DNA of 64,000 nucleotides, taken from positions 62,001 through 126,000 of the forward strand of contig NZ_LMRR01000008.1 in the NCBI RefSeq assembly GCF_001426085.1, given 5' to 3'. Positions within the stretch are counted from its first letter, which is position 1. Every line of letters starts with the position of its first letter. This document shows positions 1 to 8,294 of the stretch, piece by piece. The translations under genes and the position numbers were made by a program. Origin of the DNA: Rhodococcus sp. Leaf278 (lineage in GTDB: Bacteria > Actinomycetota > Actinomycetes > Mycobacteriales > Mycobacteriaceae). The notes below the pieces were generated by a model. The model worked only from the letters and a program-made list of their open reading frames with translations. It did no database searches and was not told the origin of the DNA.

Positions 1-1
1 G

Positions 2-337
2 AAGGTCGTCGACGACTACGTGGCGGACCCGTTGGGCTACCACGGCAGCGTCTCGGCGGGCCTGGCCGCGGCGATGCTCGGCGTGGGCGACACGTTCCCG
101 GCGCGCCTGCCGTCGCTGACGATTCCGGTGTTGCTTCAGCACGGAACGGCGGACGGATTGGCCGATGTCTCCGGCAGTGAACTCATCGCCGAGCTGGCCG
201 GATCCCAGGACCTGACCCTGAAGAAGTACGACGGGCTCTTCCACGAAGTGTTCAACGAACCAGAGAAGGAGCGCGTCCTCGACGACCTCATCGCCTGGCT
301 GCGTCCGCGTGTACAGACCAGCGCTGTAAGTTCCTGA
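2..337 (+). CDS. Alpha/beta hydrolase (monoacylglycerol lipase-like), C-terminal part
   Basis: Only the last 112 codons lie in the window; the reading frame is open from the left edge. The visible part matches the C-terminal half of serine-hydrolase monoacylglycerol lipases: a lid/cap remnant, then the strand with the acid residue in QHGTADGLADV, then the catalytic histidine in LFHEVFNE followed by a final helix ending in AWLRP. The nucleophile elbow GxSxG is outside the window. The likely role is hydrolysis of monoacylglycerols or related esters in the cytoplasm. A patatin-like gene follows 29 bp downstream on the same strand, so the two may be co-transcribed lipid hydrolases. The exact substrate cannot be read from this fragment. 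Confidence 0.8.
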   Translation, partial: KVVDDYVADPLGYHGSVSAGLAAAMLGVGDTFPARLPSLTIPVLLQHGTADGLADVSGSELIAELAGSQDLTLKKYDGLFHEVFNEPEKERVLDDLIAWLRPRVQTSAVSS

Positions 338-366
338 CGGATCTTTTCGATGAAGGGAGTAAGGCC

Positions 367-1212
367 ATGACCAGGCGAGCACTCGTATTGGGCGGCGGCG
401 GAGTCGCAGGTATTGCGTGGCAGACGGGTGTCCTACTGGGATTGGCAGAATCCGGAGCCGACGTCACCGACGCCGAGATGCTGCTGGGCACCTCGGCAGG
501 CTCCTCGGTGGCAGCCCAGATCTCGGGCGGTGCCACGTTGGCCGAGTTGTTCGAGCGTCAGGCAGACGAGTCGAAACAGGACGACGAGCCGCACGCCGAG
601 GCGACCATCGACGAACTGGTCTCCATGCTGGCTCGGGCGGCCCAGAATTCGGACGGCAGTGCCATCGACACTCGACGCCGCATCGGCAGCGAGGCGCTGG
701 TGGCGTCGACGATCACCGAGCGGGAGCGAAGGGCCATCATCGAACGACGGCTACCGTCGCACTCATGGCCGAGCCGCGATCTGCGGATCGTCACCGTCGA
801 TGCAGTGTCCGGTCGGCATCGGGTTCTCGATCGGGGCTCGGGTGTTCAACTGGTCGACGCGGTGGCCGCGAGCTGCGCCATCCCGGGCATGTGGCCGCCG
901 GTGACGATCGGTGATCACCGCTACGTCGACGGCGGCATTCGCGCTAGCGAAAATGCCGATCTCGCAGTCGGATTCGAGAAGGTGCTGGTGCTCAAGGTCG
1001 GTGCACTCGACCTCGAGGACGATCCCTTCGAGATCGAACGAGAGCGGTTGGTCAAGGGTGGATCGAAGGTGGAAGTGATTGCCCCCGACGCCGATTCGTC
1101 GGCGGCGATCGGCCCCGACGCCACCGATATCGCTGTTCGATCGGCTGCAGCCGTGGCCGGCCGAGCACAGGGCAATGCCATCGCAGCGCGTATCGCCGAG
1201 TTCTGGGTCTAG
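367..1212 (+). CDS. Patatin-like phospholipase family protein
   Basis: 281 residues with the full patatin signature: the glycine-rich oxyanion loop GGGGVAGIAW at residues 9-18, the nucleophile elbow GTSAGS near residue 41, and the catalytic aspartate in YVDGGIRASENADLA near residue 190. These give a Ser-Asp dyad lipid acyl hydrolase, expected to release fatty acids from phospholipids or acylglycerols. There is no signal peptide, so it is probably cytoplasmic or peripheral. The ATG follows GAAGGGAG with good spacing. It sits 29 bp after a monoacylglycerol-lipase-like gene. The family is common in mycobacteria and rhodococci; the substrate is not predictable. Confidence 0.88.
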   Translation: MTRRALVLGGGGVAGIAWQTGVLLGLAESGADVTDAEMLLGTSAGSSVAAQISGGATLAELFERQADESKQDDEPHAEATIDELVSMLARAAQNSDGSAIDTRRRIGSEALVASTITERERRAIIERRLPSHSWPSRDLRIVTVDAVSGRHRVLDRGSGVQLVDAVAASCAIPGMWPPVTIGDHRYVDGGIRASENADLAVGFEKVLVLKVGALDLEDDPFEIERERLVKGGSKVEVIAPDADSSAAIGPDATDIAVRSAAAVAGRAQGNAIAARIAEFWV

Positions 1213-1222
1213 GGCAGCTCCT

Positions 1223-2131
1223 CTAGCCGAACAGTGCAGCGCCGTTGCCCCAGCACACGGCGCGAACCCAGTCGTCTCCGAGATCGAGACGGCGTACTGC
1301 ATTCAGAGCGTCCAGATAGGGATACGGGATGTTGGGAAAGTCGCTGCCGAACAGAATGCGATTCTGCAGATCGAGCAGCCGAGGAAGCTCGTGTCTCGGA
1401 AATGGTGCCCCCGCCTCCGAGAAATCGGTGAATGCCATCGTGGTGTCCAGCCGAACGTTCTCGTAGCGGTCGGCCAGGTCGAGGAAGTCGACGTACTCGG
1501 GCATGCCCATGTGCGCGATGATCAACGGAAGCTCGGGGAACCGTTGCAGCAGTGAGGCGATCGGCTCCGGTCCGGTGTACGCGCCGGGTGCCGGGCCGGA
1601 ACCGCAGTGGATCACCACCGGGACCTGCGCGTCCGAGAGTGCGCCCCAGACACCGTTCAGCAGGGGATCGTTCGGTGAGTAGTTGCCGACCTGTATGTGC
1701 GACTTGAAGATTCGGGCACCGTTCGTCACTGCCTGCTCGACGTACTCGACCGCACCGTCCTCGGGGTAGAACGTTGCGGTCTGCAGGCAATCGGGGGTAC
1801 GCGCCGCGAAATCGGCACCCCAGGAGTTGAGCCACGCCGCCATCGCCGGCTTGTGCGGGTAGATCATCGAGGTGAACTTCTGCACCCCGAATCCGCGAAT
1901 GAGCTGGAGCCGCCGGTCTTCGGCGAAGCGATACGAAATGGGCCAGACGCTGCCCGTCAACGGCCCGGCGCTGTCGAAGTAGCTCCACACCTTGTCCATG
2001 ACGTTCTTCGGCATGAAGTGGGTGTGGACGTCGAACAGGCCGGGCAACGACAGCTCGGTCCAGAAGGCGACGATGCGTTCGGTCTCGTCGAGAAGTTCGG
2101 CGTCGGAACGCGGTTGTTCAGCGTGCGACAT
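1223..2131 (-). CDS. Amidohydrolase family protein (metal-dependent, ACMSD-like)
   Basis: 302 residues from the ATG at 2131. The HxH metal site is in FDVHTHFMP near residue 34. Further ligand motifs are HCGSG and AHMGMPEY in the middle, and FGSDFPNIPY near the C-terminus, which carries the usual metal-binding Asp. This is the amidohydrolase_2 (PF04909) TIM-barrel layout, whose members act as decarboxylases or hydrolases of cyclic and aromatic acids. The ATG overlaps the 3' end of the dienelactone hydrolase gene by 14 bp, so the two are probably translationally coupled. The partner suggests a degradative role, but the substrate is unknown. Confidence 0.85.
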   Translation of the reverse strand: MSHAEQPRSDAELLDETERIVAFWTELSLPGLFDVHTHFMPKNVMDKVWSYFDSAGPLTGSVWPISYRFAEDRRLQLIRGFGVQKFTSMIYPHKPAMAAWLNSWGADFAARTPDCLQTATFYPEDGAVEYVEQAVTNGARIFKSHIQVGNYSPNDPLLNGVWGALSDAQVPVVIHCGSGPAPGAYTGPEPIASLLQRFPELPLIIAHMGMPEYVDFLDLADRYENVRLDTTMAFTDFSEAGAPFPRHELPRLLDLQNRILFGSDFPNIPYPYLDALNAVRRLDLGDDWVRAVCWGNGAALFG

Positions 2132-2807
2132 GCGCGTCGAACCACTCGAGCGTCTTGCCCCAGGCATCGGCCGCAGCGTCCGCGTCGAACACAGCGGGGC
2201 GGTCGTCGCAGTGGAACCCGTGCTTGCCCTGGGCGTAACGGGTGATCTCGGTGTCGACCGGGGCCGTTGCGGTGATCTCGCGCAACGTCTCGACGTCCTG
2301 GAATGGGATGCCCTCGTCCAGGTCTCCGAAGAATCCGTGCCACGGTGTCCGAAGTGCATCGCCTACCGAGGTCATCGCCGGATAACCGAAGCGGCCCTCC
2401 GTGATTCCGCCGCCGTAGAAGGTCGCTGCCGCTCCGAGTTGCCGTCGGACAGCGGTATGGAACGCGACAGAGCCGCCCATGCAGAAGCCGACGATGGCGA
2501 TCGACGAGGGCTCGAATCCCAGTTCGGCGAGGGCACTCGCCGCCGCGTCGACGTCGGAGTCCACCTCGTCCGCCTTCAATTTGCCGATGGCGGCCATGGC
2601 CGAGTCCATGTCCGAGTAATCGAGAACGGTGACGCCGTCCTGTCGGTGGAACAGATGCGGAGCGACGGCGACCCACCCGGCGGCCGCGACACGATTGCAG
2701 ACGTCGACGATGTGGTCGGTAACGCCGAAGGCTTCCTGGATGACGATGACGCCGCCACGGGCGGTGCCGTCGGGCTGAACGACGGTGAGGGGAGTGGTGT
2801 TCATCAT
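2118..2807 (-). CDS. Dienelactone hydrolase family protein
   Basis: 229 residues. The nucleophile elbow is GFCMGG, in which cysteine replaces the usual serine, the hallmark of dienelactone hydrolases (PF01738). The acid residue lies in FGDLDEGIPF and the catalytic histidine in KHGFHCDD. The N-terminus contains the VIQEAFGV segment typical of the family. Two adjacent ATGs (2807 and 2804) are possible starts and neither has a clear Shine-Dalgarno sequence. Family members hydrolyse dienelactones in chlorocatechol-type pathways, but many actinobacterial paralogues have no assigned substrate. It is coupled to the amidohydrolase downstream and divergent from the quinone oxidoreductase at 2911. Confidence 0.87.
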   Translation of the reverse strand: MMNTTPLTVVQPDGTARGGVIVIQEAFGVTDHIVDVCNRVAAAGWVAVAPHLFHRQDGVTVLDYSDMDSAMAAIGKLKADEVDSDVDAAASALAELGFEPSSIAIVGFCMGGSVAFHTAVRRQLGAAATFYGGGITEGRFGYPAMTSVGDALRTPWHGFFGDLDEGIPFQDVETLREITATAPVDTEITRYAQGKHGFHCDDRPAVFDADAAADAWGKTLEWFDAHVAR

Positions 2808-2910
2808 TCGATTGGAGCACACAACCTGTGGCGGATACCGGTAGCGGTGGCGGTTGCTGCAGTTTTGTACGGTGGCGGGCAGGGAACGATCCCGACCGAG
2901 AGGACAACTC

Positions 2911-3888
2911 ATGCGCGCGGTACAGATCTCCAGCCTCGACGGACCCGACTCGGTGAGCGTGGTGGACATCGACGAGCCTGCCCCGCGCGACGGGTCGGTG
3001 GTCATCGAGGTCCATGCCGCGGGCGTCGCATTTCCCGATGCGCTGCTCACCCGTGGGCTGTACCAGTACAAGCCGGAATTGCCGTTCGTTCCCGGGAGCG
3101 AGATCGCCGGAATCGTCCGGTCGGCTCCGGCGGACTCCGGTTTTTCGGCGGGCGATCGTGTCGCGGCGCTGACGGGCTTGAGCGACGGTATGGCCGAGGT
3201 CGCCGTGGTCTCACCCGATACGGTTTTCGCCCTGCCGGAGTCGGTATCGCTCACCGCCGGGGCCGGTCTGCTGTTCAACGACCTGACCGTGCACTTCGCA
3301 CTACGTGAACGCGGACGGCTGGCGGAGGGCGAGACCGTGCTGGTGCACGGTGCAGCAGGCGGTATCGGGACCTCGGCGCTGCGGATGGCGCCGGTACTCG
3401 GTGCGTCCCGAGTGATTGCCGTCGTGAGCTCGGAGGCCAAAGCCGACATCGCCCGCTCCGCAGGAGCCACCGACGTCGTTCTCGTCGACGGGTGGAAGGA
3501 CGCGGTCAAGGAACTGACCGGCGGCCGCGGCGTCGATGTGGTCGTGGACCCGGTGGGCGGCGACCGGTTCACCGACAGCATCCGATCGCTCGCACCGTCG
3601 GGCCGAATTCTGGTGCTGGGCTTCACCGGTGGTGAGATACCGACGGTCAAGGTAAATCGGCTACTGCTCAACAACGTCGACGTCGTGGGCGTCGGCTGGG
3701 GCGCGTGGTGGATGACGCGGCCGGGTTACCTCGCCACCCAATGGGCCGAGATCGAACCGCTGCTCGCCGACGGTTCGCTCGTCGCACCCGAGCCCTCTGT
3801 GTTCCCGGCCGGCGATGCCGCCGCGGCCATCGCGTCACTGGAGAACCGGACTGCCGCAGGCAAAGTGGTGCTCGACTTCAGTCGCTGA
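2911..3888 (+). CDS. NADPH:quinone oxidoreductase family protein (zinc-free MDR)
   Basis: 325 residues. The N-terminal GroES-like domain covers about residues 1-120 and the Rossmann domain contains VHGAAGGIGTSALRMA near residue 150. The zinc-ligand cysteines of alcohol dehydrogenases are absent, which fits the quinone oxidoreductase/QOR-like subfamily of medium-chain reductases that use NADPH to reduce quinones or activated alkenes. The ATG at 2911 is chosen because it follows GAGAGGAC and begins the conserved MRAVQ segment; an in-frame upstream start at 2854 would add non-conserved residues. It is divergent from the dienelactone hydrolase gene, with about 100 bp between them. Confidence 0.87.
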   Translation: MRAVQISSLDGPDSVSVVDIDEPAPRDGSVVIEVHAAGVAFPDALLTRGLYQYKPELPFVPGSEIAGIVRSAPADSGFSAGDRVAALTGLSDGMAEVAVVSPDTVFALPESVSLTAGAGLLFNDLTVHFALRERGRLAEGETVLVHGAAGGIGTSALRMAPVLGASRVIAVVSSEAKADIARSAGATDVVLVDGWKDAVKELTGGRGVDVVVDPVGGDRFTDSIRSLAPSGRILVLGFTGGEIPTVKVNRLLLNNVDVVGVGWGAWWMTRPGYLATQWAEIEPLLADGSLVAPEPSVFPAGDAAAAIASLENRTAAGKVVLDFSR

Positions 3889-3908
3889 CGCTGTGTCGAG
3901 CTGCCGGG

Positions 3909-5279
3909 TCACTCCGGCAGCTCGACGCCCCTCGCCTCGGCCAGGGCGGCTATCTCGGCGGGGAAGACATTCTTGAACACGAACGGATCCGTGCCCAGAG
4001 CCCAGTCGGGTGCGAGCTCGATGGCGTATCTCTCGAAGTAGCCGAGTTGCTTGGCCACCAGGATCAACTCCTCGGGGCTCGACGTCTTGTACTGCTTGCC
4101 CATGCCCACCAGGGCCCGGATGAAGTCCGCCAGACTGAAGTGCGCAAGGGTGGCCGAGAGCATCGGGGCGAACACCGATTGCAGTATCGCTCCGACCTCG
4201 GAATCCGAACCCATCTGCGGGGCAACGATTCCCAAGCGTTTGACCGTGCCGGCGAGCCGGGTGAAGTCGCCGTCGATCACGGTGGCGTGGAATAGGTCGA
4301 GCAGCAGTGCTCGCCACTGCTCGTCCACCTCGCCCATGACGCCGAAGTCGAGGAACGCCACTCTGCCGTCGTCGAGCACCCATACGTTGCCAGCGTGCAC
4401 GTCGCCATGGAAAAGACCATGGAGCACAAGCGCTTCCATCCAGACCTTGGCTGCTCGACGGACGATGAGCTCGGACTGATCGCCGGGCTCGTAACGGTCG
4501 AGGGGGGAACCGTGCATGCGTTCCATGCAGATCACGCGACCGCCGCAGTAGTCGAGGAACACCTCGGGGGCGGTGACGTGCTCGTTGTCTCCGAACGCGC
4601 CGATGGCGGCGCGAAAGCTGTCCTGCCGCCTGGCTTCCACGGCGCTGTCGAGTTCGGCGAAGGTGGCGGCATGCAGGTCCACGATGATGGCCGACGCATT
4701 GGCGGTGGCAAAGAACGGGATGAACTTCTCCAGCCCGCGGGCGATGAGGTAGGCGATCCGTAGATCGATCTTCATACGGTGGTAGATGCCGCGCCGCTGT
4801 ACCTTCATGACCACCTCGCGTCCGTTGTCGCGGCGCACGCACAGGTGGACCTGAGCAACCGAGGCGGACGAGAGCGGCACGTCGTCGAACGAGGCGAACA
4901 GATCGTCGATTCCGCGGCCCAGGTCAGCCTCGATCACCGCGCGTGCTTGCGAGCCGGGGAACGGTGGAACCTCGTCGAGACACCGCAGGCACGTATCGGC
5001 GAGGACCTTCGGGAACAGCCCCGGTGAGGAGCCCATCAGCTGTCCGACTTTGACGAAGGTGGGACCGAGAGCGAAGAACGCGTCGACGACGGCCTCCGAG
5101 GCGTGCACCGGCCACCCGCGTCGGGGCGCACGAACCCAGCGCCCGATCGCCACGAACTGGAAGTACGTCAACACCGAACCGATGACGATCAGCCGCAGCA
5201 GTTCTCGTATCCCGAAAGTCTTCAGTTCGGGTGGGGGCTTCGGTGTCGCGGGCTCGGGTGTCGTGGCGTCGGGGGTCAT
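3909..5279 (-). CDS. ABC1/AarF/UbiB-type atypical kinase
   Basis: 456 residues. A proline-rich N-terminus and a hydrophobic stretch near residues 28-47 precede the ABC1 kinase-like domain (PF03109). It has the KxGQ motif as KVGQ at 77-80, the Ala/Ser-rich nucleotide loop as SSASVAQVH, the catalytic loop in HGDVHAGNVW and the metal motif as FLDFGVMG. Proteobacterial relatives (UbiB) support ubiquinone synthesis; in actinobacteria the function is not established and is often linked to lipid or quinone metabolism. The start overlaps the upstream TetR gene by ATGA (5276-5279), so the two form one translationally coupled unit controlled by that repressor. Confidence 0.88.
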   Translation of the reverse strand: MTPDATTPEPATPKPPPELKTFGIRELLRLIVIGSVLTYFQFVAIGRWVRAPRRGWPVHASEAVVDAFFALGPTFVKVGQLMGSSPGLFPKVLADTCLRCLDEVPPFPGSQARAVIEADLGRGIDDLFASFDDVPLSSASVAQVHLCVRRDNGREVVMKVQRRGIYHRMKIDLRIAYLIARGLEKFIPFFATANASAIIVDLHAATFAELDSAVEARRQDSFRAAIGAFGDNEHVTAPEVFLDYCGGRVICMERMHGSPLDRYEPGDQSELIVRRAAKVWMEALVLHGLFHGDVHAGNVWVLDDGRVAFLDFGVMGEVDEQWRALLLDLFHATVIDGDFTRLAGTVKRLGIVAPQMGSDSEVGAILQSVFAPMLSATLAHFSLADFIRALVGMGKQYKTSSPEELILVAKQLGYFERYAIELAPDWALGTDPFVFKNVFPAEIAALAEARGVELPE

Positions 5280-5839
5280 GCGTGCACTCCTGCGGGCAGG
5301 CGTGCGGCCGATGCTTCCAGCCGTGTGAGCAGTCGATCGAATCTCGTCTCGTCGTCCGATGCGCGCGAGAGCACCAACGCGCCTTGGATTCCGGCGACGA
5401 TCTCCTCGGCGAGTTCGGCTGCCGACTCGCCGTGTCCGAGTCGGTTCAGTACCGGGGTGAGGGCTTCGATCCAGTGCGCGAAATGTGTTGCGACGCGTCC
5501 GGAGAAGGCCGCGCGCTCCAGCCCGAGCGTGAACGCCCCGAACAGGCACACCAGGCGGTTGGAGCGGAAGTAGCGGGCGGTCTGCTCGAACATCTCGTGC
5601 GTGGTCGACGCGGCATCGGTACCGTGCCGCAGCGGCTCGAACACGTTCTGGTGAAACCACTGCTCCACGTCGTCGAGGACGGCCTCGGCCATCTCCTGCT
5701 TGCCGCGCGGAAAGTAGTGGTAGAGACTGCCTTTCCCCAGGCCGGTCTGCCGGCTGATGACCGCTAGAGACGAACCGTCGAACCCGTGGTCGCGGAACAC
5801 CCCTGCGAGTATCGGCACCACGTCGTGGCGATCGCTCAT
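5276..5839 (-). CDS. TetR/AcrR family transcriptional regulator
   Basis: 187 residues. The N-terminal helix-turn-helix reads FDGSSLAVISRQTGLGKGSLYHYFPRGKQ, the classic TetR DNA-binding core with the LYHYF recognition helix. The C-terminal part matches the AcrR-like ligand domain with a LmrA/YxaF-type ending (LVCLFGAFTLGLERA). The ATG at 5839 is chosen over an upstream codon at 5866 because the conserved region begins there and the putative operator lies between the two. It overlaps the ABC1 kinase gene by 4 bp and probably represses both. The ligand is unknown. Confidence 0.87.
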   Translation of the reverse strand: MSDRHDVVPILAGVFRDHGFDGSSLAVISRQTGLGKGSLYHYFPRGKQEMAEAVLDDVEQWFHQNVFEPLRHGTDAASTTHEMFEQTARYFRSNRLVCLFGAFTLGLERAAFSGRVATHFAHWIEALTPVLNRLGHGESAAELAEEIVAGIQGALVLSRASDDETRFDRLLTRLEASAARLPAGVHA

Positions 5840-5849
5840 GAGCCGGTAC

Positions 5850-5865
5850 TGTACCAATCGGTACA
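5850..5865. promoter_or_regulatory. Putative TetR operator palindrome
   Basis: TGTACC-AATC-GGTACA is an inverted repeat with perfect 6-bp arms, starting 11 bp upstream of the TetR start codon at 5839. Its position between the divergent TetR/ABC1 unit and the membrane protein gene at 5907 fits an autoregulatory operator. Seen directly in the sequence; the binding protein is inferred. Confidence 0.55.
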
Positions 5866-5906
5866 CGCCGGGTGTAACTGGGTTCTCGAGATCGGACCAT
5901 GCCGCT

Positions 5907-6524
5907 GTGAAGAGAACTACCGTCCTGGCCGCCGGAGCCTTCCTGGTCGGCGGGGTGACCTACCTAGCCGCCGAAGCAGTTGCGGCGCTGGGCTGGACCG
6001 ATCGGCCGTACAGCTACGCACGCAACAACATCAGTGACCTCGGGATCCCGGACATCTCACCGTGGCACCCGGTGATGAACACCGGTTTTGTGGTCGACGG
6101 CACGCTGTTCGTTCTTGCCGGCCTCGGATTGTCGGTGTTGTTCGAGGGTCGAGCGCGGTGGATCGTGCTGGGCACGTCGGTCGTGCACGGCGTCGGCAGC
6201 ATCGTGGTCGGGCTCGCGCATGCGTCGGTCGACGGCGCATCGGCTCCGCATGCAGCGGGCGCAGGTATGGCGATCATCGGCGGAAACCTGGTGCTCCTGG
6301 CTGCAGGCCGTTACGGCGGCCGCGTCGGAGCACCGCGTTGGTACACGGTGGGCAGCGCCCTGGCCGGTGTCGCGGGACTGGCAGGTTTCGCGTTGTTTCT
6401 CGCCGATACCGGCATCCTGGGCGGCGGAACGTTCGAGCGCATCTCGGTCTACACCATCATCGGATGGGAGATCGTCACCGGTGCAATGATTCTCGCTGGC
6501 CGACGCCTATCGAAATCTCGGTGA
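5907..6524 (+). CDS. DUF998-family integral membrane protein
   Basis: 205 residues starting at a GTG (KRTTVLAAGAFLVGG follows). About six hydrophobic segments can be seen: residues 5-25, 55-75, 85-105, 115-135, 145-165 and 175-195. The motif RPYSYARNNISDLGI after the first segment is characteristic of DUF998 (PF06197) membrane proteins. No enzymatic function is known for the family. It is divergent from the TetR/ABC1 unit, with the palindrome at 5850-5865 in the shared promoter region, so it may also be under that repressor. Its 3' end overlaps the convergent enoyl-CoA hydratase gene by 18 bp. Confidence 0.8.
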   Translation: MKRTTVLAAGAFLVGGVTYLAAEAVAALGWTDRPYSYARNNISDLGIPDISPWHPVMNTGFVVDGTLFVLAGLGLSVLFEGRARWIVLGTSVVHGVGSIVVGLAHASVDGASAPHAAGAGMAIIGGNLVLLAAGRYGGRVGAPRWYTVGSALAGVAGLAGFALFLADTGILGGGTFERISVYTIIGWEIVTGAMILAGRRLSKSR

Positions 6525-7286
6525 CTCCTTGGCGAGGAAGGCTCGTACACCTTCCCTGCCGTCCATCGACTCGAACGCTTCCTCGAACACCGGTAGTGCC
6601 CGTCGTGCCGGTTCGTACGGTGATGGCCCGAACGTGAGCGCGAGTGCCCGCTTGTTCGCGTGCACCGCCGAGCGAGATTTTCCGGCAAGCGTCTGCGCCA
6701 GGTCCAAGGCCACCGACAGCGATGCACCGCGCGGTGCCACGCGATTGATCAGACCCCACTCGAGCGCCGTCTCGGCAGTGATCGGCTCGCCGAGTAGAAC
6801 GAGTTCGGCCGCGCGGGCCTGACCCACTCTGCGCAGCGCGCGCATCGCCCCGCCGCTACTGGGGATCACGCCGAGGTCGATCTCCGGTAGCCCGAGTCGA
6901 GCTCCCGCATCGGCGACGACGAAATCGCAGCACAGTGCCATCTCGAGTCCACCGCCCAACGCGAATCCGTCGACCGCCGCGACCGTCGGCAGCGGCAGAT
7001 CGGCCAGCAGATCGAGCGTGGCGTTCTCGAAGGTGCTCTTGCGTGCGAGTACGTCACCGGCGCTCTGCATCTCGGGCATTTCGGAGATGTCCGAACCGGC
7101 GCTGAACTCCCGCTCGCCGGTGAGAACCACCGCTCGAACGGTGGCGTCCTGGGCCAGTTCTCGTAGAACGGCGTGCAGCCGCCGCGTCGCCGGTCGGGTC
7201 AGCGCGTTGACCGGTGGGTTGGTCAGCGTGATCTGTGCAACGGCCCGGTGGGGAAAGGACAGGAGGGGAGAGGACTCGGTGGGCAT
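6507..7286 (-). CDS. Enoyl-CoA hydratase/isomerase family protein
   Basis: 259 residues with the crotonase fold. The oxyanion-hole segment SAGSDISEM lies near residue 60, the conserved AAVDGFALGGGLEMALCCD block near 100, and the active-site region LGLPEIDLGVIPSSGG near 130. The glutamate in LPEIDLGVIP matches one of the two catalytic acids of crotonase, so hydratase or isomerase activity on acyl-CoA is plausible. The ATG at 7286 follows GAGGGGAG-like sequence. No other beta-oxidation gene is adjacent, so the physiological substrate is open. It overlaps the DUF998 gene tail to tail. Confidence 0.88.
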   Translation of the reverse strand: MPTESSPLLSFPHRAVAQITLTNPPVNALTRPATRRLHAVLRELAQDATVRAVVLTGEREFSAGSDISEMPEMQSAGDVLARKSTFENATLDLLADLPLPTVAAVDGFALGGGLEMALCCDFVVADAGARLGLPEIDLGVIPSSGGAMRALRRVGQARAAELVLLGEPITAETALEWGLINRVAPRGASLSVALDLAQTLAGKSRSAVHANKRALALTFGPSPYEPARRALPVFEEAFESMDGREGVRAFLAKESPRFR

Positions 7287-7359
7287 ACTCTGAACCGTAG
7301 AGCGTTGACCAGGCGATTGGGAGACTGCCGAGATGGCATGTACCGTTGGGGACACACAG

Positions 7360-7433
7360 CGCGGGGTGGAGCAGCTCGGTAGCTCGCTGGGCTCATAACC
7401 CAGAGGTCGCAGGTTCAAATCCTGTCCCCGCTA
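7360..7433 (+). tRNA. Initiator tRNA-Met (CAU)
   Basis: The cloverleaf can be folded directly: acceptor 7360-7366 with 7426-7432, D-arm GGAGC...GCTC, anticodon arm CTGGG-CTCATAA-CCCAG with anticodon CAT, T-arm GCAGG-TTCAAAT-CCTGT. Two initiator hallmarks are present: three consecutive G:C pairs in the anticodon stem next to the loop, and an unpaired first acceptor position (C1 against U72). The CCA end is not encoded. A Rho-independent terminator follows at 7441. Confidence 0.95.
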
Positions 7434-7440
7434 CGAAAAC

Positions 7441-7474
7441 AAAACCACGGTCCGCACGAGGGCCGTGGTTTTTT
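7441..7474 (+). terminator. Rho-independent terminator of the tRNA gene
   Basis: A 10-bp perfect stem (AAAACCACGG with CCGTGGTTTT) closes a 12-base loop and runs into a T tract, 7 bp after the tRNA. Because the stem starts with A-rich sequence it could also act on the opposite strand. Confidence 0.85.
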
Positions 7475-7655
7475 CATGTGGGCCTGCGCTGCCTGTGCGA
7501 TGCAACTCTTGCTCCACTCGGCAGCGACAAGTCGAGAAGACTCCGGTCCGCGACCGACAGTGGAGCATCTGTTGCAGCAGAAACGCTCAACCGTCATCCT
7601 TTGTCACTTCACCACCGCGTAGGCCTTGGTCCGAGTGGTGTCGCTGGAAGGTCCC

Positions 7656-8294
7656 TCAGGGCTGCAGTCTGAATTGCACGACGGCCGTGACGTTGTCGAT
7701 GGCGTCGTCGAGTGCCGTCTTGCGGGCTCGGGCGTCCGGTGCCGACAGAATGTCGAGTCGATCGGACTGACCCATCGGGATCAGTGCAGCCAGCGACCAG
7801 ATTTTCTCGGCGGCCGAGATCGGTAGGCTCAGAAAGTCCGGAAAGCCAGGTGTCGCAATGTTTTCGGTGGATTCGAGCTGCCCGATGAGCTCGTACAGAT
7901 CCTCGACCCGAGCCCAGGTGGTGTCGAATTCGGTATCGGCAATCACCGTGTCGACGTTCTCGTCCTGCCACGGTCGTACGTCGGCCAAGGGATAGGGATC
8001 GTCGGGCAGCCAGGCGTCGATCCGGATCCGTTCGCCACCCACACACTCGAGGAGATACCTGCCGTCACCGATGGCCTCGTGCCCGATGATGTGAGCGACC
8101 GTCGCCACGTCGTGCCGAACGTCGCCGCCCCCGGCCTCGTGTCCGCGCGCGATGAGCACGACGCCGAAGCTGGGGTCTTCCTGCTTCAGGCAGTCGTGGA
8201 CCAGTGCCTGATAGCGCGGCTCGAAGATGTGCAGCGGTAAGCGTTCGCCGGGGAGCAACACGCTCCCGAGTGGGAACATCGGTATGACACTCAC
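7656..8294 (-). CDS. LON peptidase substrate-binding domain protein
   Basis: 212 residues beginning MSVIPMFPLGSVLLPGE, followed by LPLHIFEPRYQALVHDCL. This is the opening of the Lon N-terminal substrate-binding domain (PF02190). The protein has no AAA+ or protease part, so it is a stand-alone LON domain as found widely in actinobacteria. It may bind unfolded or partner proteins, but no function is established. It is coupled by a 4-bp ATGA overlap to the upstream alpha/beta hydrolase. About 180 bp without a gene separate it from the tRNA terminator. Confidence 0.85.
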   Translation of the reverse strand: MSVIPMFPLGSVLLPGERLPLHIFEPRYQALVHDCLKQEDPSFGVVLIARGHEAGGGDVRHDVATVAHIIGHEAIGDGRYLLECVGGERIRIDAWLPDDPYPLADVRPWQDENVDTVIADTEFDTTWARVEDLYELIGQLESTENIATPGFPDFLSLPISAAEKIWSLAALIPMGQSDRLDILSAPDARARKTALDDAIDNVTAVVQFRLQP